Notes: a model not told the origin generated them from the sequence alone. Shown: positions 1-5,124, numbered from the stretch's first letter. The stretch: 5,438 bases of DNA from Actinomycetota bacterium (GCA_013298335.1 JAAFHI010000302.1:1-5438); one strand, 5' to 3'. Program-made: numbers and translations.

Positions 1-344
1 GGGAGTTTGGCGTTCAAAACGAGCATCCGGCGCAGGCGGTGACTGTCGAGTACCCGTCGGTCGCCCGCGAGCCGCCGCAGGATTTCGGCGTTCACGTCGC
101 GCCGCCGGACGATCACGGTCAACTCTTCCTCGACGGTTTCCTCGTTGTCGATCAGCGCATTCAAAACTTCATCCGCCCCGTCGAACGCCAGATCGCGGCG
201 GTCGTCGATGGATTCGCTCCGCGCGCGCTGGACCCGCCGAAACAGGTCGAGCTGGGCCAGCGCCGACTGCTTCGCGGCGGTTTCCTCGGGGGAAATTTCC
301 GTACTCTCCGTGACGGTTTCCGGTTCGGATTCGAAATCGTGCAT
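1..344 (-). CDS. HEAT-like repeat hypothetical protein (partial, 3' end off the left edge)
   Basis: This reading frame starts at ATG 344 and stays open to the window edge, giving 114 complete codons. The N-terminus (residues 1-30) is acidic and Ser/Thr/Glu-rich, with no signal peptide, so the protein is probably cytoplasmic. Residues about 55-115 form amphipathic helices, with the stretches ADEVLNALIDN, VIVRRRDVNAEILRRLAGD and LRRMLVLNAKLP. From memory these resemble the short helical (HEAT-like) repeats of uncharacterised deltaproteobacterial proteins, in which units of the type 'VSEEVLRxIAxxRxW...VxxALVxNPKTP' recur. The match is by eye and no function follows from it. The start is well supported: AGGTGA lies 6 bases upstream and overlaps the TGA stop of the lipoprotein gene, 5 bp away, which predicts translational coupling. 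The gene is the last visible member of a ubiX-lipoprotein-HEAT operon. Confidence 0.72.
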   Translation of the reverse strand, partial: MHDFESEPETVTESTEISPEETAAKQSALAQLDLFRRVQRARSESIDDRRDLAFDGADEVLNALIDNEETVEEELTVIVRRRDVNAEILRRLAGDRRVLDSHRLRRMLVLNAKL

Positions 345-349
345 GGGCG

Positions 350-1249
350 TCACCTGACGTAAATGGCGCGGTACTCTTCGTCGGACTTCAGCCTTTTCTC
401 GATTTTGACCCGCATTTCCGCTCGGTCGGAAAGCGTGTAGACGCGATTGTAATACGCCCAGCCCTCGTCGCGCCTCCCCGCAAAGACGTATATCAGCAGT
501 ATTTCCAGTACTTTGGCGAGAAAGTCACAGTTTTCGCGGGCGTCATACCGCTTTGCGTTCGGGTCGCGGATTGTTTTGCCGATCTCGTCGGCTTCGGCTT
601 TCAGATTTTCGATCCCCCTCAGGGTGAACTCCGAAAAACGATGTGATGCAACCGTGAACTGGCCCTTTTTGAGATCGAAAGCGTGGATGATGGCCGGACG
701 GGGTGAAGTCAGGTTGGTGAAGCACTCGTAATAGTCAAAGCCGATGTAGGCGAGAGCAATCTCGAATGTGCCGTCGCCATTCACGTCCGTGATGAAAATC
801 GACTTGCTGCCGTTGAAAAAAACCGTTTTGAAACCTGCCCTGATGTCATAAACCGACAAAACGGCGCAGCAATTCGCGCCACCGCTGAAACTTTCAACGA
901 ACAGGAACGGCGGACGCCCTTTCACGAATTCGAAAAGACCGAATTCAAGCGTCGTGGACTGGCGGTCGAGTACCCGTACGACCCGCCCGTTGCGGCGAAT
1001 CGTCAGTTGAAAGTAATCCCGGCCTTCAATCTTTATCGCTTCACGGGTTGCGACATAGCCGTTGAAGGCAAGTTTTCCATCTTTTGCGGAATGCGCGGAA
1101 AGATCGACGGTTTTCTCCGGGGGAGAAACCGGCGCGACGACCGGCGTGGGCGTTGGGGTGGCGGAAGCGACGACCGGAGCCGGGGCCGGCGGTTTCGCGC
1201 AGCCGAGGAAAAACAGGAAAGTGAGCGCGAGAACCGCCATTTTCTTCAT
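350..1249 (-). CDS. Lipoprotein with proline-rich linker and SGGANCC / DVNGDG domain
   Basis: A 299-residue predicted lipoprotein of unknown function. Residues 1-16 (MKKMAVLALTFLFFLG) are a short signal peptide ending in a lipobox-like FLG-C, so Cys17 should be lipidated and the protein anchored to a membrane on its outer side. Residues 18-46 are a flexible Pro/Ala/Thr linker (TPTPTP). The globular part follows. SGGANCC (122-128) resembles the SGGAHCC signature of uncharacterised periplasmic proteins, and DVNGDG-TFEI (155-164) is an FG-GAP/EF-hand-like acidic loop that could bind calcium. The C-terminus (about 205-299) is helical and charged. The paired Cys127/Cys128, with Cys176 and Cys241, could form disulfides. 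The gene begins 9 bp after the ubiX stop; AGGAG lies about 12 bases upstream of ATG 1249, with an alternative Met at codon 4. Its GC content looks lower than that of ubiX. Secretion is well supported; function is not. Confidence 0.88.
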   Translation of the reverse strand: MKKMAVLALTFLFFLGCAKPPAPAPVVASATPTPTPVVAPVSPPEKTVDLSAHSAKDGKLAFNGYVATREAIKIEGRDYFQLTIRRNGRVVRVLDRQSTTLEFGLFEFVKGRPPFLFVESFSGGANCCAVLSVYDIRAGFKTVFFNGSKSIFITDVNGDGTFEIALAYIGFDYYECFTNLTSPRPAIIHAFDLKKGQFTVASHRFSEFTLRGIENLKAEADEIGKTIRDPNAKRYDARENCDFLAKVLEILLIYVFAGRRDEGWAYYNRVYTLSDRAEMRVKIEKRLKSDEEYRAIYVR

Positions 1250-1258
1250 AAACCGTTG

Positions 1259-1876
1259 TTACTCCTGAAGTTCGTGCCGCCGCCCCGGCCAGACCGTGTC
1301 TTTCGGATGCGGGACGTCGAGGTGCGCAAGCATCCGGAAAACGAGGTGATCGACCAGTTCCGTGATGGTTTGCGGCTTGTGGTAGAAGCCCGGCGCGGCG
1401 GGCATGACGAGCGCTCCGGCGCGTTCGACCCGCAACATATTCTCTAAATGGATGGAATTGAACGGGGTTTCCCTCACGACGAGAATGAGTTTTCGCCGTT
1501 CCTTGAGGGAAACGTCCGCCGCGCGGTGAATCAGGTCGCGGGAAATACCGGCGGCGATGTGACCGAGCGTGCCCATGCTGCACGGGACGATGATCATGCC
1601 GTCCGAGGGGTAGGACCCGCTCGCGATGGTCGCGCCGACGTCTTTTACGGGCAGGAGTTTGATTTTTTCGCTCGGGCGTCCAAGTAAAAGTTCGACGTCG
1701 GCGGCTTTGGTCCCGGCGAGCGGCAGGTCGAGTTCCTCGCGGATGACCGTCACGCCGAGCGGACTCAGGAGCAGGTTGACGCAGCCGACCGCGTCGCTCT
1801 CGTCGAGGTAGTGGAGCAGGCGCTGGGCGTAAATTGAGCCGCTTGCGCCGGTGATGGCGACAGTGATGTTTTTCAA
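1259..1876 (-). CDS. ubiX: Flavin prenyltransferase UbiX
   Basis: A 205-residue member of the UbiX/Pad1 flavoprotein family, close to the usual length of about 190-210. These enzymes join a dimethylallyl group to FMN, making the prenylated flavin cofactor needed by UbiD-type decarboxylases; they do not decarboxylate anything themselves. Visible signatures are the N-terminal nucleotide loop ITGASGSIYA (8-17), ASGSYPSDGMIIVPCSMGTLG (85-105, the flavin-binding core), SRDLIHRAADVSLKERRKLILV (112-133), RETPFNSIHLENM (135-147) and the late PAAPGFYHKPQT motif (159-170) with LVDHLVFR. The start is TTG: the frame has an upstream stop (TAA) 14 codons away and no ATG or GTG in between. No convincing Shine-Dalgarno precedes the TTG. 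No ubiD is in the window, so the pathway served (ubiquinone or menaquinone synthesis, or aromatic acid decarboxylation) cannot be told. First gene of the minus-strand operon. Confidence 0.95.
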   Translation of the reverse strand: MKNITVAITGASGSIYAQRLLHYLDESDAVGCVNLLLSPLGVTVIREELDLPLAGTKAADVELLLGRPSEKIKLLPVKDVGATIASGSYPSDGMIIVPCSMGTLGHIAAGISRDLIHRAADVSLKERRKLILVVRETPFNSIHLENMLRVERAGALVMPAAPGFYHKPQTITELVDHLVFRMLAHLDVPHPKDTVWPGRRHELQE

Positions 1877-1914
1877 GGGAAAGAACCGAGTTCGTGAAAT
1901 TCCGGGTACGGCCT

Positions 1915-1943
1915 TTTACCAAACGGCTTCGGCGTTGTATATC
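1915..1943 (+). promoter_or_regulatory. Candidate sigma70-type promoter of the hydratase gene
   Basis: TTTACC (1915-1920) and TATATC (1938-1943) are separated by exactly 17 bases. Each matches its consensus hexamer at four of six positions. The predicted start would be near 1950, about 40 bases before ATG 1992. Support is only from the pattern. The -10 overlaps the candidate ubiX -10 on the other strand, so the two divergent promoters may compete. Confidence 0.3.
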
Positions 1944-1944
1944 A
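1936..1944 (-). promoter_or_regulatory. Candidate extended -10 promoter of ubiX
   Basis: Read on the minus strand this is TGATATACA, an extended -10 (TGn followed by TATACA). No good -35 lies upstream, which is acceptable for extended -10 promoters. It would start transcription near 1929, about 50 bases before the TTG of ubiX. Weak evidence, from pattern only. Confidence 0.22.
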
Positions 1945-1991
1945 GGCGACGCTCGTTCAAATCGTACTTTTAACCCAAGGAAAAAACCGTC

Positions 1992-2759
1992 ATGTCCACT
2001 GAACCGACCGCTGTGCTGTACGACGTCGCCGCCGGCGTCGCGACCGTCACGCTCAATCGTCCCGACAAACGCAACGCCCTCAACGACGCCATCATGAGCG
2101 GCCTCGCCGCCGCCGTTCGGACCGCCGAAGCCGACGACGCAGCGCGGGTGATCGTCCTGACCGGCGCGGGCAAGGATTTCTGCGCCGGCGCGGACCTCTC
2201 CGCCCTCGAAAAAATCGCGAAAAACGACGTACTGGAGAACCTCGACGACGCCGAGTCGCTGATGAATCTCTTCGTTCAAATGCGCCGTTGCCCGAAACCG
2301 ATCGTCGCGGCGGTGCGCGGACGCGCGCTCGCGGGCGGGTGCGGGCTGGCTTCCGCGTGCGACATCATCGTCGCCGAAGACACGGCGCAGTTTGGCTATC
2401 CCGAAGTAAAGATTGGGTTTGTACCGGCGATGGTGATGGCGATTCTGCGGCGCAACCTGAGCGAAAAGCGCGCTTTTGAATGGATGGCGGTCGGGGACCC
2501 GATTTCCGCGACCACAGCCGAGGCGTGGGGCTTTGTCAGCCGGGTGTTTCCGGGTGGGGAATTCGAGGCGAAATTCGCGGAGTACGTCAAGACACTCGCC
2601 TCGCGCAGCGCGTCGGCGATGTACCTGATGAAACGGCTGCTCTATCACATGGACGGACTCGGTTTCGAAAACGCGCTCCGCAGCGGCGCCGACATCAATG
2701 TCGTTTCGCGCATGACGCCGGACTGCCAGGCGGGCATCGCGCGGTTTCTTCAGAAGTAG
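1992..2759 (+). CDS. Enoyl-CoA hydratase/isomerase (crotonase) family protein
   Basis: A 255-residue single-domain crotonase-fold protein of normal family length. Crotonases act on acyl-CoA thioesters using an oxyanion hole made by two backbone NH groups. Here it is visible as KDFCAGADLSAL (61-72, Ala65/Ala67 region) and RALAGGCGLASACDIIVAED (111-130, Gly115). LNRPDKRNAL (21-30) is the usual N-terminal CoA-binding strand and FGYPEVKIGFVPAM (134-147) the second catalytic segment. Aligned to rat mitochondrial hydratase, the residue for Glu164 is kept (Glu138), but that for Glu144 is Gly118 (GGCGL instead of GGCEL). This is known for some methylglutaconyl-CoA hydratase-like and isomerase-like members, so the reaction should not be assumed to be classical crotonyl-CoA hydration. 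AAGGA at 1977-1981, 10 bases before ATG, supports the start. The gene stands alone, divergent from ubiX, and runs towards the terminator at 2899-2938. The substrate is not predictable here. Confidence 0.93.
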   Translation: MSTEPTAVLYDVAAGVATVTLNRPDKRNALNDAIMSGLAAAVRTAEADDAARVIVLTGAGKDFCAGADLSALEKIAKNDVLENLDDAESLMNLFVQMRRCPKPIVAAVRGRALAGGCGLASACDIIVAEDTAQFGYPEVKIGFVPAMVMAILRRNLSEKRAFEWMAVGDPISATTAEAWGFVSRVFPGGEFEAKFAEYVKTLASRSASAMYLMKRLLYHMDGLGFENALRSGADINVVSRMTPDCQAGIARFLQK

Positions 2760-2821
2760 GTCGTTTTTCGCGATCTGTTTTCTGGCTAAATCCATAAAAG
2801 AAAAGGTTTTATAGATGATAG

Positions 2822-2854
2822 CCCATAGCCGGAGCGCTCGGGCGAGGCTATGGG
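2822..2854. repeat. Perfect 9-bp inverted repeat downstream of the hydratase gene
   Basis: CCCATAGCC (2822-2830) and GGCTATGGG (2846-2854) are perfect inverted repeats around a 15-base loop that itself contains the palindrome GAGCGCTC. No T-run follows on either strand, so it is not a standard intrinsic terminator. It may be a 3'-end stabilising hairpin of the hydratase mRNA or a protein-binding or dispersed repeat element. An A/T-rich stretch with ATAAAA/TTTTAT lies just before it. Confidence 0.6.
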
Positions 2855-2898
2855 AAGGCATATTCGAATGGCCCGACCGTAGAACCCGCGAAAATGGA

Positions 2899-2938
2899 AA
2901 AACCGGGACACGTTCCTTGCGGAGCGCGTCCCGGTTTT
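2899..2938. terminator. Bidirectional intrinsic terminator, copy A
   Basis: AAAACCGGGAC (2899-2909) pairs perfectly with GTCCCGGTTTT (2928-2938). CG pairs continue the stem after one mismatch, around a loop TTCCTTGCGGAG. The stem is followed by TTTTGTTTATT on the plus strand and by a TTTTT run on the minus strand. It therefore can end both the plus-strand hydratase transcript and the minus-strand 66-codon gene that converge on it. Confidence 0.85.
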
Positions 2939-2960
2939 GTTTATTCGACAAACGTCGTGA

Positions 2961-2991
2961 TTAGAAGCCGCTGACGTTCAGGCGACCGCCG
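2961..2991 (-). pseudogene. Orphan 3' end of the S8 peptidase gene
   Basis: On the minus strand these bases read GGRLNVSGF-stop (TAA at 2963-2961), identical at all 31 positions to the end of the intact peptidase gene at 3326-3356. There is no peptidase sequence upstream of 2992. It is a remnant or by-product of the duplication, with no start of its own. It overlaps the 3' end of the 66-codon ORF in another frame. Confidence 0.6.
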
Positions 2992-3178
2992 CTAATGCCT
3001 GAAGCAGGGCATTCCCGGCACTTACGGCGTCATGGGGCGACCAAATTTCATATTCGGTATTTGGATTCAGGTGAACAGCGTCTTCCTGAGTAATTTCAGT
3101 GAGCAGGAATTGCATCACCCGCAGTTTATCGGCATGGCTCAGTCGGTGGAGTGGCGGGAGTAATTCGGTGAATTCCAT
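2978..3178 (-). CDS. Small (66 aa) protein of the ELLPxLxxLxxADKLRVMQFL type, unknown function
   Basis: A 66-residue soluble protein. The N-terminal half is helical (FTELLPPLHRLSHADKLRVM, then QFLLTEITQEDA), followed by NTEYEIWSPHDAVSAGNALLQAL (39-61). From memory this matches a family of short, uncharacterised proteins of about 65-75 residues in cyanobacteria and other environmental bacteria, with 'ELLPxLxxLxRxdKLxVmQFLxxEL' and a 'YxVWSPyda' motif. A toxin-antitoxin-like role can be imagined but nothing here shows it, and no partner gene is adjacent. Expression is well supported: AGGGGG (3183-3188) sits 4 bases before ATG 3178, with a promoter candidate upstream and a terminator downstream. 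The last three residues and the TGA stop lie inside direct-repeat copy A, so the natural C-terminus has probably been replaced. Local GC content is clearly lower than in neighbouring genes, which suggests transfer. Confidence 0.75.
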   Translation of the reverse strand: MEFTELLPPLHRLSHADKLRVMQFLLTEITQEDAVHLNPNTEYEIWSPHDAVSAGNALLQALAAVA

Positions 3179-3182
3179 CGTT

Positions 3183-3188
3183 CCCCCT
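3183..3188 (-). promoter_or_regulatory. Strong ribosome binding site of the 66-codon gene
   Basis: On the minus strand AGGGGG followed by AACG precedes ATG 3178. It is one of the best Shine-Dalgarno sequences in the window and argues that this small ORF is translated. Confidence 0.7.
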
Positions 3189-3213
3189 GGGTGATTGATT
3201 CGGTTTCGGCAAC

Positions 3214-3242
3214 AGTATGGAAATTCAGTGACCTGAAATCAA
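3214..3242 (-). promoter_or_regulatory. Candidate sigma70-type promoter of the 66-codon gene
   Basis: On the minus strand TTGATT (3242-3237) and CATACT (3219-3214) are spaced by exactly 17 bases, each matching consensus at four positions. Transcription would begin near 3207, giving a leader of about 28 bases. It lies just after the peptidase terminator, so the small gene would be an independent transcription unit. Confidence 0.42.
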
Positions 3243-3259
3243 AATCTTTCAGCCGTGAC

Positions 3260-3356
3260 ATGGAAAAACCGGGACACGTTCCTTGCGGAGCGCGTCCCGG
3301 TTTGTTCATGCGACAAACGTCGTGATTAGAAGCCGCTGACGTTCAGGCGACCGCCG
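3260..3356. repeat. 97-bp direct repeat, copy B (at the intact peptidase end)
   Basis: Partner of 2894-2991, offset by 365-366 bases. Here the repeat joins in frame to the rest of the peptidase gene, so this copy is the original setting. It covers the last nine codons, the stop, the 3' untranslated stretch and the terminator. Homology ends at 3356 inside the codons for TGG in the peptidase tail and at about 3260 just beyond the terminator T-run. Confidence 0.93.
3265..3303 (-). terminator. Intrinsic terminator of the S8 peptidase gene (copy B)
   Basis: Read on the minus strand, a stem of AAACCGGGAC paired with GTCCCGGTTT is extended by CG pairs after one mismatch. It has a 12-base loop and is followed by a TTTTT run. 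It begins 22 bases after the peptidase stop. The plus-strand T-run is one base shorter than in copy A. Confidence 0.85.
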
Positions 3357-4741
3357 GTCACGCACCGACCGGTCAGCGAGGGGGTCGGGGTGGCTGCCGC
3401 GAGCACCGCCGACTTGAGCGCCGCGCCGCGGGCCGAATTCGACGCCGCATAGAGGGCCACGCCGCCGCACACATGCGGGGTCGCCATTGAGGTCCCGCTG
3501 TACGCGCCGTACTTGCTGAACGGCAGCGTGGACTGGATGCTCGATCCCGGCGCGCCGATATCGACCGTGGTCGCGCCGAAGTTCGAGAACGACGAAAGCG
3601 CGCCCGTGCTGGTGATCGAAGCCACCGCGATGATGTTGCTGTTGGTGTAGTTCGACGGGTAGTTGGCCACCGAGTCGTTGTTGTCGCCCACGCCGTCCGA
3701 GCCGCCGTTGCCGGCCGCCGCGACGAAGAGGATGTTGGCATTGTTGGCCCGCTGGATCGCGTCGAAGAGCGCCTGCGAGAAACCGCCGCCGCCCCACGAG
3801 TTGTTGGTCGCGACGATGTCGAGGCCGTGACGGGTCTTGAGGTCGGTGAAGTAATCGACCGCCTTGATGGCGTTGGCCGACGTTCCGCCCGTCGAGCCGA
3901 GGAACTTGCCGCTGATCATCTTCACGTTCCAGCAGACGCCCGCGACGCCGACGCCGTTGCCGCCCTTTCCGCCGATGGTGCCGGCGACGTGCGTTCCGTG
4001 CGTGTCGGAGCGACCGCGCGAACCGCCGTCATAGACGGAGTTGTTGTTGCCCGCGAAATCCCAGCCGTTGACGTCGTCAACGTACCCGTTGCCGTCATTA
4101 TCACGACCGTCAACCGGATCGAACGGATTCACCCACATGTTGGCCTGGAGGTCGGGGTGCGTGACCTGCACGCCTTCGTCGATGATGCCGACGTAGATCG
4201 TGTTGCTGCCGGTGCGGTTGGCCGCCCAGGCAGTGCCCGCGCCGCAGCCGAACTGATTGGCCGGGGTCGTCGCGCTGCCGTACATGCCCCAGAGCGAGCC
4301 GTTGGTATAGAGCGGGTCGTTGGAGGTCGCTTCGTGGGTATAAATCCAGTTCGGCTCGGCGTATTCGACGTTCGGGTCCTGCTTGAGGATTTCGATGCCG
4401 TGCTGAACGGTCACGTTCTCGGGCAGCGCAACGAGGTCGAGGTCGCCTTTGGCCGTGCCTTTCCCGGTCGCCTTGGCAACCAGGTCATTTGCAGCCGCGG
4501 TGCGGACGGTTTCCTTTTTGAATCCGAGGATGCGGGTGCGGGCCGCCGATTTGACGTTGTCGTCGGCACCGGCCCGGTATTGGATGAGCAGTTCGTTGGC
4601 GACGTAGCGACGGGTATCGCGACCCGGTTTGACGGCGAAATCCGCGACATCGCCGCGTTCCTTGATGCCTTGCGCGAAGCCGACGCTCGCGAAGCAGAAG
4701 ACGGGAATCATGGCCTTGGTCAGGAGACTCTTGACGTTCAT
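3326..4741 (-). CDS. Secreted subtilisin-like serine peptidase (family S8)
   Basis: A secreted endopeptidase precursor of 471 residues (numbering from ATG 4741). Residues 1-23 are a signal peptide with a cleavage site probably after GFA. Residues about 45-137 form the inhibitory prodomain, starting YVANELLIQYRAGAD and ending DPNVEYAEPNWIY, as usual for this family. The catalytic domain has Asp188 (GIIDEGV), His248 (DTHGTHVAGTIGG), oxyanion Asn345 (VAAAGNGG) and nucleophile Ser418 (SGTSMATPHVCGG), so it should be active. The Asp motif is DEG rather than the usual DSG or DTG. An acidic loop, GRDNDGNGYVDDVNGWD (from residue 212), looks calcium-binding. Four cysteines (166, 270, 425, 460) could form disulfides. 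There is no C-terminal anchor or sorting domain; the protein ends soon after the catalytic core with GGRLNVSGF. An ATG three codons earlier (4750) directly abuts the GGAGGA ribosome site, too close to use, so 4741 was chosen. Monocistronic, ended by the terminator at 3265-3303. Confidence 0.95.
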   Translation of the reverse strand: MNVKSLLTKAMIPVFCFASVGFAQGIKERGDVADFAVKPGRDTRRYVANELLIQYRAGADDNVKSAARTRILGFKKETVRTAAANDLVAKATGKGTAKGDLDLVALPENVTVQHGIEILKQDPNVEYAEPNWIYTHEATSNDPLYTNGSLWGMYGSATTPANQFGCGAGTAWAANRTGSNTIYVGIIDEGVQVTHPDLQANMWVNPFDPVDGRDNDGNGYVDDVNGWDFAGNNNSVYDGGSRGRSDTHGTHVAGTIGGKGGNGVGVAGVCWNVKMISGKFLGSTGGTSANAIKAVDYFTDLKTRHGLDIVATNNSWGGGGFSQALFDAIQRANNANILFVAAAGNGGSDGVGDNNDSVANYPSNYTNSNIIAVASITSTGALSSFSNFGATTVDIGAPGSSIQSTLPFSKYGAYSGTSMATPHVCGGVALYAASNSARGAALKSAVLAAATPTPSLTGRCVTGGRLNVSGF

Positions 4742-4750
4742 TCGAAACAT

Positions 4751-4756
4751 TCCTCC
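4751..4756 (-). promoter_or_regulatory. Ribosome binding site that fixes the peptidase start
   Basis: GGAGGA on the minus strand lies 9 bases before ATG 4741 but touches ATG 4750. The spacing favours 4741 as the true start, which also gives a cleaner signal peptide (MNVKSLLTKAM). Confidence 0.75.
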
Positions 4757-4904
4757 GGTACGGGTTTTTACTTTTTTAAGGGCCCGGAAATACGCTGGAT
4801 TCAGCCTGACTCACGTCCGGAAAACGGACATGGAAAGACTGGCCCCGGGACGGAAAGGGAATTCCGGTCGGGAATATGAAACATGAAATTCTGGGCTTGT
4901 CACG

Positions 4905-4933
4905 ACGCTAGGAAAGAATTTCCAAACTGTCAA
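4905..4933 (-). promoter_or_regulatory. Candidate sigma70-type promoter of the peptidase gene
   Basis: On the minus strand a perfect TTGACA (4933-4928) is followed after 17 bases by TAGCGT (4910-4905), a poor -10 with three matches. A strong -35 with a weak -10 is typical of activator-dependent or alternative-factor promoters. The start would be near 4898, giving a leader of about 155 bases. Confidence 0.38.
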
Positions 4934-4958
4934 TCAGGAATTTTGCCAACCATCCGTT

Positions 4959-5001
4959 GAGCTAGAATAACAATTTTTCGAGCTGGAATAATCTGTTTTT
5001 C
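4959..5001. repeat. Tandem 21/22-bp imperfect direct repeat
   Basis: Two directly adjacent units, 4959-4979 and 4980-5001, share GAGCT(A/G)GAATAA at the 5' end and TTTTTC at the 3' end, differing in a few central bases and one base of length. The period is about two helical turns, so both units face the same side of the DNA. They lie roughly 60-100 bases upstream of the predicted peptidase start, a usual place for activator sites. AATAAT and TAGAAT within the units could instead be -10-like sequences for the plus-strand gene. Confidence 0.6.
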
Positions 5002-5024
5002 AGGATATGGGAGTTGTCCCAGGT

Positions 5025-5048
5025 GGCGGGAAATTCACTTTTTCCGCC
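5025..5048. other. Hairpin in the leader of the right-edge gene
   Basis: GGCGGGAAA (5025-5033) pairs with TTTTCCGCC (5040-5048) around TTCACT, with one G-T wobble. The CCGCC arm can also pair with GGCGG at 5071-5075, so two structures exclude each other. No T-run follows, so it is not an obvious terminator. Its role is unknown. Confidence 0.4.
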
Positions 5049-5124
5049 GCCTTCGGTATGCTCGCGCGACGGCGGGAGCGCCTTCGCGTTCCCGAAACAC
5101 ACTTCTCACATCCGCGGACGTTCC

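Larger units (their letters stand above)
2894..2991. repeat. 98-bp direct repeat, copy A (terminator plus peptidase 3' end)
   Basis: This segment repeats 3260-3356 in the same orientation. The first 41 bases and the last stretch of about 43 bases are identical. The only differences are one missing T and two substitutions just beyond the terminator stem. It contains the terminator hairpin and the last codons of the S8 peptidase gene, so it is a displaced copy of that gene's end. Homology stops abruptly at 2991/2992. Confidence 0.93.
4757..5124. other. Divergent non-coding region between peptidase and GDWDGDG-repeat genes
   Basis: These 368 bases hold no convincing gene. The part from about 4860 to 5010 is markedly A/T-rich compared with the flanking genes and carries a TTGACA promoter candidate for the peptidase and a tandem direct repeat. 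A small hairpin, GTCCG-GAAAA-CGGAC, lies at 4815-4829 in the predicted peptidase leader. The part from 5025 to 5092 is GC-rich with overlapping hairpins. No good promoter for the plus-strand gene could be recognised. Confidence 0.6.

Noticed and set aside
1007..1447. A 146-codon plus-strand frame over the lipoprotein/ubiX junction
   Set aside because: It crosses the end of one well-supported gene and the start of another on the opposite strand, and shows no recognisable motif.
1041..2951. A 636-codon open frame on the minus strand across ubiX and the hydratase
   Set aside because: It runs in another frame through ubiX and antisense to the hydratase. Its product is Arg/His/Pro-rich low-complexity sequence without domains, as expected for shadow frames in GC-rich DNA.
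2961..3178. A fusion of the 66-residue protein to the peptidase tail GGRLNVSGF
   Set aside because: The two are in different frames at the junction and the small ORF stops at 2978, so no fusion protein can be made without a frameshift.
2894..3356. CRISPR array or insertion sequence explaining the repeated unit
   Set aside because: There are only two copies, the repeat contains coding sequence and a terminator, the spacing is 268 bp, and there is no transposase or terminal inverted repeat.
3827..4879. A 350-codon open frame on the plus strand opposite the peptidase
   Set aside because: It is exactly antisense to a gene with all S8 motifs. The product is a monotonous Val/Asp/Ala/Arg sequence produced by the third-position GC bias of the true gene.
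4876..4911. An 11-codon ORF (MKHEILGLSRR) in the divergent spacer
   Set aside because: It has no ribosome binding site and is too short to distinguish from chance. It also lies over the predicted peptidase promoter.
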